Below are positions 48,873 through 58,523 of a DNA stretch of 64,000 nt, piece by piece. Below the pieces are notes generated by a model. That model worked only from the letters and a program-made list of their open reading frames with translations. It searched no databases and was not told the origin of the DNA. Origin of the DNA: Chitiniphilus shinanonensis DSM 23277 (GTDB lineage Bacteria > Pseudomonadota > Gammaproteobacteria > Burkholderiales > Chitinibacteraceae); contig NZ_KB895335.1 of NCBI RefSeq assembly GCF_000374805.1, positions 62,001 through 126,000 of the forward strand, written 5' to 3'. How positions within the stretch are numbered: the stretch's first letter is position 1; each line of letters opens with the position of its first letter. The translations under genes and the position numbers were made by a program.

Positions 48873-49300
48873 AGTGGCACTGGCCTTGGCTGCGGCATGC
48901 CGCAACCGGCCCCCACCCCACTGCCACACCATCGTGGCCCATAGCGCGGCGCTGGCCGGCGGCGCTGGGTGGCTGTGGCATCGGACTCGTCATCGGGCTG
49001 GCCAGCGCGCCCTGGCTGGCGCCCGAACCCCATGCCGTGGCCGCCACCGCGCCGTTACCGACCTGGCCGGCTCCGGCCTGCCCCACCCTCGCCAGCGCCC
49101 CCGCGAGCCGCGCCGTTGCGGCACCGACTGCCTGCCCGCCGCAACGCGACGACACCGCCGTGTTCGCCGTCATGCCCGGCCGGCCCCCCGACCCGGCCTA
49201 CCTCGGCTTCGAGGCGGCCGACGACGCCGACTTCCCGCTTTCCCCGGCGCCGTTCGCGGCCTCGGCCCATCCCGCTCTGGAACAAGGATCTCGACCATGA
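48869..49300 (+). CDS. small bitopic inner-membrane protein of the pilus-like operon
   Basis: Protein of 143 residues that overlaps the secretin stop in ATGA and the ATPase start by 4 bases. N-terminal 30 residues are cytoplasmic and basic, one membrane helix follows (AALGGCGIGLVIGLASAPWL), then a proline/alanine-rich periplasmic tail with several cysteines (CPTLASAP, ACPPQRDD). Place and topology fit a GspC/PilP-like link between secretin and inner membrane, but there is no sequence match I can name. Confidence 0.7.
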   Translation: MKWHWPWLRHAATGPHPTATPSWPIARRWPAALGGCGIGLVIGLASAPWLAPEPHAVAATAPLPTWPAPACPTLASAPASRAVAAPTACPPQRDDTAVFAVMPGRPPDPAYLGFEAADDADFPLSPAPFAASAHPALEQGSRP

Positions 49301-50979
49301 ACGGCCTTTCCCCATTACCGCTGGGCGAAGCGTTGATCGCGCGCGGCTGCCTGAGCGACGACCAATTGCACATCGCCCTGCGCGAGCAGCGCCGCAACGG
49401 CGGCCGCCTGGAGCAGCACCTGCTGGGCCTGGGCTTCGTGAGCGACGCGGTGCTGCGCGAAGCCATGGCCGAGCGCCTGGGCATCCAGGCCGTCGCACTG
49501 CCCGAGCTGATCGCCGACGCCACCGCCCTGGCACGGGTGCCGCGCTGGCTGGCGCAACGCCACACCCTGTTGCCACTGGCCTGGGACGCCGAACGCCAGA
49601 CGCTGACGGTGGCGATGGCCAACCCCGCCGACCTGGTCGCATTGGACGCGCTACGCCAGCAAGTGCCGGGCGGCGAACTGGCGACGCGGCTGGCGTCCGC
49701 CGCCGACATCCTCGACGCCATCGAACGCTGCTACGGCTTCGCACTGGCCATCGACGACATCCTGGACGAGATCGAGACCGGCGCCGCGCCCGAAGGCCAG
49801 GGCGACCATGCGCAGCCGGTGGTCCGGCTGGTCGACGCCGTGCTGGCCGATGCCGTGGCGCACCGTGCATCCGACATCCATTTCGAGCCCGAGGCCGGCT
49901 TCGTGCGCATCCGCTACCGCGTCGACGGCGTGCTGCGGCAGATCCGCGCGCTGCACCACAGCTACTGGCCGGCGATGACGGTGCGGCTGAAGCTGATGGC
50001 CGGGATGAACATCGCCGAAAACCGCGCGCCGCAGGACGGCCGCCTGAGCCGGCACGTGGCCGGCCGCCGCATCGACTTCCGCGCCGCCACCCATCCCACC
50101 ACCTGGGGCGAAAACCTGGTGCTGCGCATCCTCGACCGGCGCAGCGGCCTGGTGCCGCTGCCGCGCCTGGGCTACTCGGCCGACAACCTGGCACGGCTGG
50201 GGCAACTCGCGGCACGGCCGGAGGGGCTGATCCTGGTGGTCGGCCCCACCGGCTCGGGCAAGACCACCACGCTGTACGCGCTGCTGGACGGGCTCAACAG
50301 CGAGCAGGTCAACCTGATGACGCTGGAAGACCCGGTGGAATACGCCATGCCGCTGATGCGCCAGACCTCGCTCAACGAGGCGGCGAAACTGGATTTCGCC
50401 GGCGGCGTGCGTTCGCTGCTGCGCCAGGACCCGGACATCCTGCTGGTCGGCGAAATCCGCGACGCCGACACCGCCGCCATGGCGCTGCGCGCCGCGATGA
50501 CCGGACACCGGGTCTACGCCACCCTGCATGCCAACTCGGCACTGGCCGCGCTGCCCCGGCTGCGCGAGCTCGGCGCGCCGCCCGCCCTGCTGGCCGACTG
50601 CCTGAGCGGCATCGTCGCCCAGCGCCTGCTGCGCACGCTATGCCCGCACTGCGCCGAACCGTATCCGGCGGATCGGCCCGAACGCGCGCTGCTCGGCCTG
50701 CCCGACGACGCGCCCGCCCCGGTGCTGCATCGCGCGGTCGGCTGCCCGGCGTGCCACCACCAGGGCTATCGTGGGCGGACCTGCGTCGCCGAAGTATTGC
50801 GCTGCGACACCGCACTGGCCGACCTGATCGCCGAGGGCGCCGGCCGCGAGGCGCTGGCCACCGCGGCTCGCGCGCAAGGCTTCGTACCGCTGCTCGACGA
50901 CGCCTGCCGCCTGGTGCTCGACGGCAAGACCACGCTGGCGGAAGCGCTGCGCGTGGTCGATTTCGGTGAGCGGCGGTGA
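49297..50979 (+). CDS. type II/IV secretion ATPase (GspE/PilB/MshE-like)
   Basis: Protein of 560 residues. Residues 1-150 form an MshEN-type N-domain (LPLGEALIARGCLSDDQLHIAL; such domains can bind c-di-GMP). The ATPase core has GPTGSGKTTTLYALLDG near residue 316, the Asp box LEDPVEYAM, Walker B-like ILLVGEIRDADTA near 381 and His box TGHRVYATLHANSA. A zinc-type CPHC and CPAC pair follows near 449 and 485. It powers pilus or pseudopilus assembly. Confidence 0.95.
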   Translation: MNGLSPLPLGEALIARGCLSDDQLHIALREQRRNGGRLEQHLLGLGFVSDAVLREAMAERLGIQAVALPELIADATALARVPRWLAQRHTLLPLAWDAERQTLTVAMANPADLVALDALRQQVPGGELATRLASAADILDAIERCYGFALAIDDILDEIETGAAPEGQGDHAQPVVRLVDAVLADAVAHRASDIHFEPEAGFVRIRYRVDGVLRQIRALHHSYWPAMTVRLKLMAGMNIAENRAPQDGRLSRHVAGRRIDFRAATHPTTWGENLVLRILDRRSGLVPLPRLGYSADNLARLGQLAARPEGLILVVGPTGSGKTTTLYALLDGLNSEQVNLMTLEDPVEYAMPLMRQTSLNEAAKLDFAGGVRSLLRQDPDILLVGEIRDADTAAMALRAAMTGHRVYATLHANSALAALPRLRELGAPPALLADCLSGIVAQRLLRTLCPHCAEPYPADRPERALLGLPDDAPAPVLHRAVGCPACHHQGYRGRTCVAEVLRCDTALADLIAEGAGREALATAARAQGFVPLLDDACRLVLDGKTTLAEALRVVDFGERR

Positions 50980-52166
50980 TGCCCGGCTATCGTTACCGCG
51001 CCCTCGAACGCGACGGCACGCTGCGGCTGGGCCGGCTGCCCGCGACCGATCTCGCCGACCTGGAGCGGCAATTGGCGCGGCGCGCGTTGACGCTGTTGCG
51101 CGCCCGACGCGATCTGCTGCCTGCCGCCCGGGTCGGCAACCGCCGCGAGCGCCTGGCCTTCACCTTCCACCTGGAACAGATGCTGGCGGCCGGACTGCCG
51201 CTGCTCGAAGCCCTGGCCGACCTGCGCGAGCAGGCCGAGTCCCCGCACCTGGCCGCGCTGGCCGGCCAGTTGCACGACCGCATCGAGGGCGGCAGCACGC
51301 TATCCGCCGCGCTGGCGGAACAGGGATCGTCCTTCGACGCGACCTACGTGGCGCTGATCCGCGCCGGCGAACACAGCGGCAATCTGCCCGAGATGCTGGC
51401 GCGACTGGGCGCCATGTTGCGCTGGCAGGACGAAGTCGCCGCGCATACCCGCACCCTGCTGCTCTACCCCGCCATCGTCGCCGTGGCCGTCGGCGGCGCC
51501 AGCGCGTTCCTGGTCGGCTACCTGGTGCCGCAGATGGCGGATTTCCTGCGCGACCTGGGCGGACGCCTGCCCTGGTCCACCCGCGCGCTGATCGCGCTAT
51601 CGGACTGGCTGGGCGCGCACGGCCTCGCCCTGCTCGGCGCGCTGGCGGCCGCCGTGCTGTCGCTGCCGCTGGCGAGCCGCCACGCCGGCCTGCGGCAAAT
51701 CTGGGAGGCGCTGCGGCTGCGCCTGCCCTGGTACGGCCCGCTGCTGCACGGGCTGGCCATGGCGCGCTTCGCCCAGTGTCTCGCCACGCTGTACCGGGCC
51801 GGCGTGCCCATCCTGTCCGCGCTCGACCTGGCCGGCGCCGCCGCCGGCAACCCGACCCTGGGCGCGGCATTGCAGCGCGGTGGCGAACGGCTGGCCGCCG
51901 GGCAGGGTCTGGCCGACAGTCTCGGCGGCGAGCGTCTGTTCCCGCCGTGGGTGGTGCGCCTGCTGCGCCTCGGCGAACAGACCGGGCAACTCGATCAGGC
52001 GCTGTCGCACGTCGCCGAGTGGTATCGCCGCCGCGTCGGCGCCACCATCGAGCGCGCCCAGGCGCTGATCGCCCCGGCGCTGACCGTCCTGCTCGGCGGG
52101 CTGCTGTGCTGGGTGATGCTGGCGGTACTGGGGCCGATCTTCGACGCGGTGGGGTCCATGCGATGA
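50979..52166 (+). CDS. type II secretion F-type inner-membrane platform protein (MshG-like)
   Basis: Protein of 395 residues starting at ATG 50979 within a TGATG overlap. Two T2SSF domains: FTFHLEQMLAAGLPLLEALADL near residue 60, and ARFAQCLATLYRAGVPILSALDLA near 263, each followed by hydrophobic helices; LFPPWVVRLLRLGEQTGQLDQAL is also typical. It contacts the ATPase and the pilins. GTG at 50976 is an alternative start. Confidence 0.94.
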   Translation: MPGYRYRALERDGTLRLGRLPATDLADLERQLARRALTLLRARRDLLPAARVGNRRERLAFTFHLEQMLAAGLPLLEALADLREQAESPHLAALAGQLHDRIEGGSTLSAALAEQGSSFDATYVALIRAGEHSGNLPEMLARLGAMLRWQDEVAAHTRTLLLYPAIVAVAVGGASAFLVGYLVPQMADFLRDLGGRLPWSTRALIALSDWLGAHGLALLGALAAAVLSLPLASRHAGLRQIWEALRLRLPWYGPLLHGLAMARFAQCLATLYRAGVPILSALDLAGAAAGNPTLGAALQRGGERLAAGQGLADSLGGERLFPPWVVRLLRLGEQTGQLDQALSHVAEWYRRRVGATIERAQALIAPALTVLLGGLLCWVMLAVLGPIFDAVGSMR

Positions 52167-53485
52167 CGCGAACCCTCACCCTGCTGCTGAGCGACGGCGG
52201 CCTGGCCCATGTCGATCAGCCGTGGCGTCGCATCGATCCGGCCGACCCGCACGCGCTGGCGCAGTTCGCCCGCGTCACGGCGCGCGCCGGACTACCGCTG
52301 CGCCTGCTGATCGACGTCCGCGACGAAACCCTGATCGCCGAGCCCTTGCCCCGCCTGGGCCGGCGCGACCGGCAGGCGCTGCTGCAACGCCGGCTGGCGC
52401 AGCACGACCCGGCCGCCGCGCATCGCCACGCCGGCCTGTTCCAGGGCGCGGCGCTCTACAGCGCCCTGCCCGCCACGACACCGCTCGACGCCGTACTCGA
52501 TGCGCTGGCAGACGCCGGGGCGGTGATGCTCGGCGCCTGGTCCCTGCCCCGGCTCGCGCTGTCGCTGGCCGACGTGAGCGATGCCCATCGCCTGCTGCTG
52601 TGGCCCGGCCCGGACGGCGCACTGCGTCAGGCGCTGTTCGTCGCCGGTCAATTGCAGTTGTGCCGGCTGGATGACTCGCACCCGTCAAGCCCCGCGGCCG
52701 AGCGACTGGCCGATGCCATCGCACACCAGGCGCAACTGGCGCTGCGTCATCTGGCGGGACACGGCCACCGCGCGGACAGCCTGGCCGTGCAGATCCTGGC
52801 GCCGCACGGGTCGGCCTCACGGATCGCCGACGACGTGCGCGCACGCGCCATCGATGAACTGTGCATCACCGCGCTGCCGCTGCCGGCGGGCCATACGCTG
52901 GCCAGCTACTGGGCGCGCCGGCTCGAAGCCGATGCGCCGCCCCATCACTACGGCACGCGCCGCCAGCTGAAGCGCGGTTGCTGGCTGCGTCGCCTGCACC
53001 TCGCCAGACGACTGGGTCTCGGGCTGCTGCTCGGCGCCACGGTCTACGCCAGCCACGCGCTGGCCACGGCGCAATCGCTGGACTCGGACACCGCGCTGCA
53101 CCGGGCCCGAGGCGTTGCCGTCGAACAATGGCTGGCCGCGCAGCAACCGTCCGCCGAAGTCCGCGCCGCGCTGGCGGAACCGCAACTGGCCCGTCTCCGC
53201 CAACTCGATCGGGCCCATCTCGCCGACCGGCCCGACCCGCTGGAACTGACCCAACGCCTCAGCCTGGCGTGGCCGCTGGCGGCGTCGGCAATCCTGTCTC
53301 GCCACGCCTGGCAGATCACGGCCGACGGCCGCAGCGTGGCGCTGGAACTGGCCGGCACGGCGGTCGCGGCGCCAACGCCGGCCGACGTGGCGAGCCTGAC
53401 CCGGGCGCTCGATGCCAGCGCGACCGTCTCCGGCGATGATCGGTCGTTCCAGCTGCGCCTGACCATCCCGAGGCCCCGGCCATGA
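52163..53485 (+). CDS. pilus assembly protein, GspL/PilM-N or MshI-like
   Basis: Protein of 440 residues with an unusual architecture: a cytoplasmic part of about 280 residues with alternating strands and helices (LLLSDGGLAHVDQPW, DALADAGAVMLGAWSLPRLAL) resembling an actin-like PilM/GspL domain, a single membrane helix near residue 290 (LGLGLLLGATVYASHALATA), and a periplasmic part ending in a ferredoxin-like domain (VALELAGTAVAAPTPADVASL). It is coupled to its neighbours by ATGA overlaps. Similarity is structural in pattern, not strong in sequence. Confidence 0.7.
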   Translation: MTRTLTLLLSDGGLAHVDQPWRRIDPADPHALAQFARVTARAGLPLRLLIDVRDETLIAEPLPRLGRRDRQALLQRRLAQHDPAAAHRHAGLFQGAALYSALPATTPLDAVLDALADAGAVMLGAWSLPRLALSLADVSDAHRLLLWPGPDGALRQALFVAGQLQLCRLDDSHPSSPAAERLADAIAHQAQLALRHLAGHGHRADSLAVQILAPHGSASRIADDVRARAIDELCITALPLPAGHTLASYWARRLEADAPPHHYGTRRQLKRGCWLRRLHLARRLGLGLLLGATVYASHALATAQSLDSDTALHRARGVAVEQWLAAQQPSAEVRAALAEPQLARLRQLDRAHLADRPDPLELTQRLSLAWPLAASAILSRHAWQITADGRSVALELAGTAVAAPTPADVASLTRALDASATVSGDDRSFQLRLTIPRPRP

Positions 53486-54012
53486 TGCCCGCGCCGTTGC
53501 GACGACAGCTCGTCCAGGCGCTGGGGTGGTGGCTCGCCGCGCTGGGGCTGGCCTGGTCCGCCCACACCGCCCTCGCCACCGCCCGGCACGCGCATGAACT
53601 GGCCGAGCAGGACAGTCTGCGACTGCGAAAGCAGGCCGAACGCCTGGCCGAGGCCACGCATTACGCGCCGCGCCTGGCAACGCTGCGCGCCGCCGGCCTG
53701 CTGACAACGGCCGACGCCCCGGGCCTGGCCGTGGCGCTGAGCCGGCTGGCCGAAGCCATACCCGAAGCCGGCCTGCGCTACCGCGTCGAGCCCGCCGGGC
53801 CCGTGGCCGGTTTCGACGGACTGGCGCAGGCGCTGCCGGTCGACATCGAATTCAGCGCGCGCCACGAGCCCGCCTTGGCGGCGATGCTGCACGCCATCGA
53901 GCAACTGCCGGGTCGCCCCACCGCGCAGCACTGCGAAGTGACGCGCGCCAGCGTCGGCCTGCTGGCGCGCTGCCGTCTGGTGCGCCTTGGCCTGACGGAG
54001 CAAACGCCATGA
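53482..54012 (+). CDS. pilus assembly protein, PilO/GspM or MshJ-like
   Basis: Protein of 176 residues: a cytoplasmic tip, one membrane helix (residues about 12-33, GWWLAALGLAWSAHTALA), a coiled-coil (HELAEQDSLRLRKQAERLAE) and a small periplasmic ferredoxin-like domain (PVDIEFSARHEPALAAMLHAI). This topology fits PilO/GspM/MshJ proteins. It overlaps both neighbours by 4 bases. Confidence 0.72.
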   Translation: MMPAPLRRQLVQALGWWLAALGLAWSAHTALATARHAHELAEQDSLRLRKQAERLAEATHYAPRLATLRAAGLLTTADAPGLAVALSRLAEAIPEAGLRYRVEPAGPVAGFDGLAQALPVDIEFSARHEPALAAMLHAIEQLPGRPTAQHCEVTRASVGLLARCRLVRLGLTEQTP

Positions 54013-54239
54013 AACGCGCACCCTGGTTGTGGCTGCTGCTGTTGCCCAGCCCGCTGCCGGCGCAGGACGACTGGGGCACGCTGTTCACCACCCCGGCGGA
54101 ACGCACGCGCCTCGACGCGCAACGTTCCGACCCCATGCCGACGCTACGGATCCGCGCCGTACTCTGGCGCGATGGGCCGCGCACGGTGTGGCGGGAAGAA
54201 CACCCCGTCACGCCGGCCCCGCCAGCGGTGCCGCAATGA
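54009..54239 (+). CDS. small periplasmic pilus-cluster protein, MshK-like
   Basis: Protein of 76 residues with a signal peptide (MKRAPWLWLLLLPSPLPAQ) and a short mature part containing DDWGTLFTTPAERTRLDAQR, a motif that recurs in small proteins of MSHA-like and type IV pilus accessory operons. It ends PAPPAVPQ. ATGA overlaps on both sides support it. Confidence 0.68.
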   Translation: MKRAPWLWLLLLPSPLPAQDDWGTLFTTPAERTRLDAQRSDPMPTLRIRAVLWRDGPRTVWREEHPVTPAPPAVPQ

Positions 54240-54958
54240 GCCGGCTGCGCGGCGCGGCCTTGCTGCTATTGCTGATGGCCCTGCTGCTGGCAACGACCAC
54301 GCTGTGGTTGCATGGCCCGTTGCGCAGCCATGCGGCACAGCGGGCCATCGAACACGACAGCGCCGTGCTGGCGCAGGCCAAGTCCGCACTGCTGGCCTGG
54401 GCCGCACTGCATTGCGCGGCGATCGACGATGCGGCCGAAGCGGCGCGCGTGCGCAGTGGCGAACTGCCGGTACCGGATCGTCACGGGCCGGGGCATCCGG
54501 GTTTCGGGGTGCAGGACGCCAACGGCGCGTCGCTGGGGCGGCTGCCGTGGCGCACCCTCGGCCTGCCGCCGCTCCGCGACGCCAGCGGCGAACCGCTGTG
54601 GTACGCGGTGGCGGATCGGTATCGCGACAACGGCACCGGCTCGCTGGCGGAGCCCTGTACCGACGGCCTCGTGGTCAGCCCCGCGCCGCCGGTTGCCGGC
54701 GATTGCGTGATCGCCGTGGTGCTGGCGCCCGGCGCGCCGCGGCCGGGACAGCAACGCGACGAAGCCGCCGACGCGAGTGCCTATCTGGAAAGCGCCGTGG
54801 TCGACGGACGACGCTTCGACAACGCCGCGCGCCAGGGGCCGTTCCTCGCCGGGCCGTGGCCTGCCGGTGACGCCATCCAGGTCAACGACCGGCTGGTCGC
54901 ACTCAGCTGGCGCGAACTGGCGCAATCCGGACTGGCCCAGCCATGCAGCGCGCCCTGA
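54236..54958 (+). CDS. minor pseudopilin-like protein (PilX/GspK-like N-terminus)
   Basis: Protein of 240 residues with the N-terminal RGAALLLLLMALLLATTTLWL, a prepilin-like helix without the glutamate at position 5, as in GspK and PilX proteins. The rest is a globular domain with NGASLGRLPWRTLGLPPLRDASG, which also appears (LPWATLGLPADDAWG) in the next pseudopilin. So these two are probably divergent paralogues of one fold. Confidence 0.75.
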   Translation: MSRLRGAALLLLLMALLLATTTLWLHGPLRSHAAQRAIEHDSAVLAQAKSALLAWAALHCAAIDDAAEAARVRSGELPVPDRHGPGHPGFGVQDANGASLGRLPWRTLGLPPLRDASGEPLWYAVADRYRDNGTGSLAEPCTDGLVVSPAPPVAGDCVIAVVLAPGAPRPGQQRDEAADASAYLESAVVDGRRFDNAARQGPFLAGPWPAGDAIQVNDRLVALSWRELAQSGLAQPCSAP

Positions 54959-55671
54959 TGCGGCAACGCGGCTTCTCCCTGCTGGAACTGGCCGTCGCGC
55001 TGGTGGTGATGGGGCTGCTGCTGGGCAGCGCGCTGACACCGCTTCAGGCACAGTGGCGCGCCCGCCAATGGCGCGAGACCGACGCGCTGCTGGCCACGGC
55101 GCGTGCCGCCCTGCTGGGCCACGCGCTCCAGCACGGTCGCCTGCCGTGTCCGGCACGCCTCGACGCGACCGGCGCCGCGGCCGGGATCGAGGCCCGCATC
55201 GGTGGCGCCTGCCAGCGCGACGACGGCGCGCTGCCGTGGGCCACGCTGGGCCTGCCAGCCGACGACGCCTGGGGCCGCGTGCTGCGCTACGCGGTCAGTC
55301 CCGGCTTCGCCGACGACGATCCGGCCACGCCTCGCGCCATCGCCGGCTGCGTCGCACCGCCGGCCAGCGGCAACGCCAGCTTCAACTGGTGCGCCCGTGG
55401 CGCGCTGGAGATCGACGACGCGGCCGACGGCACGCCGCTGGCGCGCCACGTGGTGGCGGTGGTGCTGTCGCATGGCCTGAACGGCGCCGGCGGCCACGAC
55501 CGGCACGGTCGCCCGGGCGTGCCGGCCCAGGGCGCGGAAGCCGCCAACACCGATGGTGACCAGCGCTTCGTCGCCGGCCGGGCGCTCGGCGATGGCTTCG
55601 ACGACCAGTTGGTCTGGCTGTCGCCCTTTCCATTGCACGAAGCGCTGCTGCGCGCACGGCGCCTGCCGTGA
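54958..55671 (+). CDS. pseudopilin with type IV prepilin leader 1
   Basis: Protein of 237 residues that starts at ATG 54958 (TGATG overlap), giving a short leader MRQRG before FSLLELAVALVVMGLLLGSAL, a textbook prepilin cleavage site with Glu5. An ATG at 54943 is less likely. The globular part contains LPWATLGLPADDAWGRVLRYAVS and SFNWCARGALEI, resembling unusual long pseudopilins. Confidence 0.88.
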   Translation: MRQRGFSLLELAVALVVMGLLLGSALTPLQAQWRARQWRETDALLATARAALLGHALQHGRLPCPARLDATGAAAGIEARIGGACQRDDGALPWATLGLPADDAWGRVLRYAVSPGFADDDPATPRAIAGCVAPPASGNASFNWCARGALEIDDAADGTPLARHVVAVVLSHGLNGAGGHDRHGRPGVPAQGAEAANTDGDQRFVAGRALGDGFDDQLVWLSPFPLHEALLRARRLP

Positions 55672-55698
55672 CCCCATTCCCTTCCCGACGGAGCAATC

Positions 55699-56325
55699 AT
55701 GAGACAAACCGTTTCGCAACGCGGCTTCACCCTGGTCGAGCTGGCCACGGTGATGGTCATCGTCGGCCTGATCCTGGGCCTGGCGTTCAAGGGGCGCGAC
55801 CTGATCGATGGCGCGCGGGTCAAGAGCGCCCAGGCCAGCGCCAGCAAGGTGCTGGCGGCGATGCATATCTATTTCGAACGCTACGGCCGCTATCCCGGCG
55901 ACGGCTGCAGCGGCAACGTGCCGCCGGAGCAGGTGACGCCCGCCGATTGCGGCGGCATCGCCGACAACCGCTACACCCCGGCCGAAGCCGCGGCCTTCGT
56001 GCCATTGCTGATCCGCACCGGCATGCTGTCCGCCGCCGACGCGCGCACGCCGTTCGGTGGCGACTGGAGCGCCGCGCCCGGCAGCGGCGCCGACAACACC
56101 GAGGCCCACGCGCTGTACCTGACGGTGGGCGGGGTGGACAGCCACAGTGTGGACCTGCGCTATATCTGCGCGCTGGATGCGCAGTACGACGACGGCGACC
56201 CCGCCGGCGGCCAGTTGCGTAGCAACGTATCGCCCGGCGGCGATGCCGGACGTTACCAGCGCGGCGACGATTGCTGGAGCGCCAAGCAGGGGATGCAGGC
56301 GCTGAATGTGAGGTTGCTGCCGTGA
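55699..56325 (+). CDS. pseudopilin with type IV prepilin leader 2
   Basis: Protein of 208 residues: leader MRQTVSQRG, then FTLVELATVMVIVGLILGLAF with Glu5, an amphipathic helix (ASASKVLAAMHIYFERYGRYPGD) and a globular domain with several cysteines. Last gene of the operon. The YFERYGRYPGD region is common in major pseudopilins. ACGGAG precedes the start. Confidence 0.9.
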   Translation: MRQTVSQRGFTLVELATVMVIVGLILGLAFKGRDLIDGARVKSAQASASKVLAAMHIYFERYGRYPGDGCSGNVPPEQVTPADCGGIADNRYTPAEAAAFVPLLIRTGMLSAADARTPFGGDWSAAPGSGADNTEAHALYLTVGGVDSHSVDLRYICALDAQYDDGDPAGGQLRSNVSPGGDAGRYQRGDDCWSAKQGMQALNVRLLP

Positions 56326-56373
56326 GGGATGGGGCGCATGGCGCCCCAGGGAAGGGTGACGAGGCTACGGCTC

Positions 56374-56514
56374 GGGGGAAGGGGGAAGGGGGAAGGGGGA
56401 AGGGCAAAAGCTAAAACCACCAAGCCGTTGTAGTTGCAGTTGCCGTTGCAGTTACCCTTCCCTCTTCCCCCTTCCCTCTTCCCGACCAGCCTTTCCCTCT
56501 TCCCGCCCCACCCC
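56374..56514 (+). repeat. polypurine/polypyrimidine hairpin repeat, copy C (overlaps hda)
   Basis: The purine arm (56374-56404, GGGGGAAGGGGGAAGGGGGA continuing) faces a pyrimidine arm at 56454-56483 with a second pyrimidine block to 56514. The loop has CAAAAGCTAAAACC near one end. The pyrimidine arm is coding on the minus strand and supplies the C-terminal 20 residues and stop of Hda. Confidence 0.9.
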
Positions 56515-57156
56515 AAGCACCTCCCGCAGCAACGGCACCGTCACCGGGCGGCGCAGCGACAAAGCGTGCACGTTGGCGCGTTCCAGGACGGCGTTGAGCG
56601 CGGGCAGGTCGCGGGTGGCGTGGCGCAGCAGGTATTCCGCCGCGTCGTCGGACAAATCGAAGCCCAAAGCCACGGCACGCTGTTTCAGCGCGGCCACCTT
56701 GTCGGCGTCGGACAGCGCCTTCAGCTGGTAGACCAGGCCCCAGCCCAGGCGGGTGGTCAGGTCGTCGCGCAGCGGCAGCAGCATCGGCGGCAGGCGGCCG
56801 CTCGCCAGCAGGCGACCGCGGCCTTCGCGCAGGGTGTTGTAGTGGTCGAACAGGCGGATCTGCTGCTCGGCGCCGAGGGTATCGACGCCATCGACGATCA
56901 GCGCCTCGTCGCCCGAGAGCGTGTCCGGCAACGCGGCGGGCGGCTGGATCACCGTGCCGCCGCAACGCGCCGCCGCCGCGGCCAGCAGGTACGACTTGCC
57001 GACGCCGGCCTCGCCCCACAGGTAGAGGAAGCGCACGTCCTCGGCGCCAGCCAGCCACTCGCCCAGCATGAACAGCGGCTCGGCGTTGTCGCCGCGCACG
57101 AAGCCCTCGAAGCTGGGCGGCGCGGGCAGTTGCAGGTCGAGGACCAGTTGCTGCAT
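56452..57156 (-). CDS. hda: Hda/DnaA-homologue replication regulator with repeat-derived tail
   Basis: Protein of 234 residues. MQQLVLDLQLPAPPSFEGFVRG start, P-loop LWGEAGVGKSYLLAAAA near residue 51, SGRLPPMLLPLRDDLTTRLGWG and a C-terminal helical lid. Hda promotes hydrolysis of DnaA-bound ATP. After the normal end near VPLLREVL the frame continues into the polypyrimidine repeat and adds about 20 residues reading [20 protein letters not shown]. Start at 57156 by family likeness; ATG 57168 is possible. Neither has a strong site. Confidence 0.92.
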   Translation of the reverse strand: MQQLVLDLQLPAPPSFEGFVRGDNAEPLFMLGEWLAGAEDVRFLYLWGEAGVGKSYLLAAAAARCGGTVIQPPAALPDTLSGDEALIVDGVDTLGAEQQIRLFDHYNTLREGRGRLLASGRLPPMLLPLRDDLTTRLGWGLVYQLKALSDADKVAALKQRAVALGFDLSDDAAEYLLRHATRDLPALNAVLERANVHALSLRRPVTVPLLREVLGVGREEGKAGREEGRGKREG

Positions 57157-57365
57157 CAGCGGGGGCATCGGTGCGGCGCCGGGGTGCTGGCCGCTCGGGC
57201 AGGACGGCGCACGCGCGCGCGACGGGCGATCAGGCGTTTCATGGAGGGATCGGGTAAACTACTGCGCTTTCAGTGAATTCCGGCCGGCCATTCTAGCGGC
57301 AAAGCAGTTGCCCACGCCACGCAGCGGCGGCCACGCCGGGCCACGCATCACTCCACGAGGCCTTC

Positions 57366-58403
<1,038 letters not shown>

Positions 58404-58410
58404 AGCTCCT

Positions 58411-58515
58411 GGGGAAGGGAGAAGGGAGAAGAGGGAAGAGTGTAAAGCATCGCTCCCGACACAACGACCGGCGCTTCGGTCGTCACTCTTCCCCCTTCCC
58501 TCTTCTCCCTTCCCG
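58411..58515 (+). repeat. polypurine/polypyrimidine hairpin repeat, copy D
   Basis: The purine arm at 58411-58441 (GGGGAAGGGAGAAGGGAGAA continuing) is the near-perfect complement of the pyrimidine arm at 58485-58515. The loop has its own hairpin (ACGACCG and CGGTCGT around GCGCTT). It fills the purM-purN spacer and ends 8 bases before the purN ATG. Confidence 0.92.
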
Positions 58516-58523
58516 GTTTTCCC

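Noticed and set aside
48969-50969. A rightward open frame of 666 codons overlapping the secretion ATPase gene
   Set aside because: Arginine- and proline-rich shadow of the ATPase frame, without a start signal or motifs.
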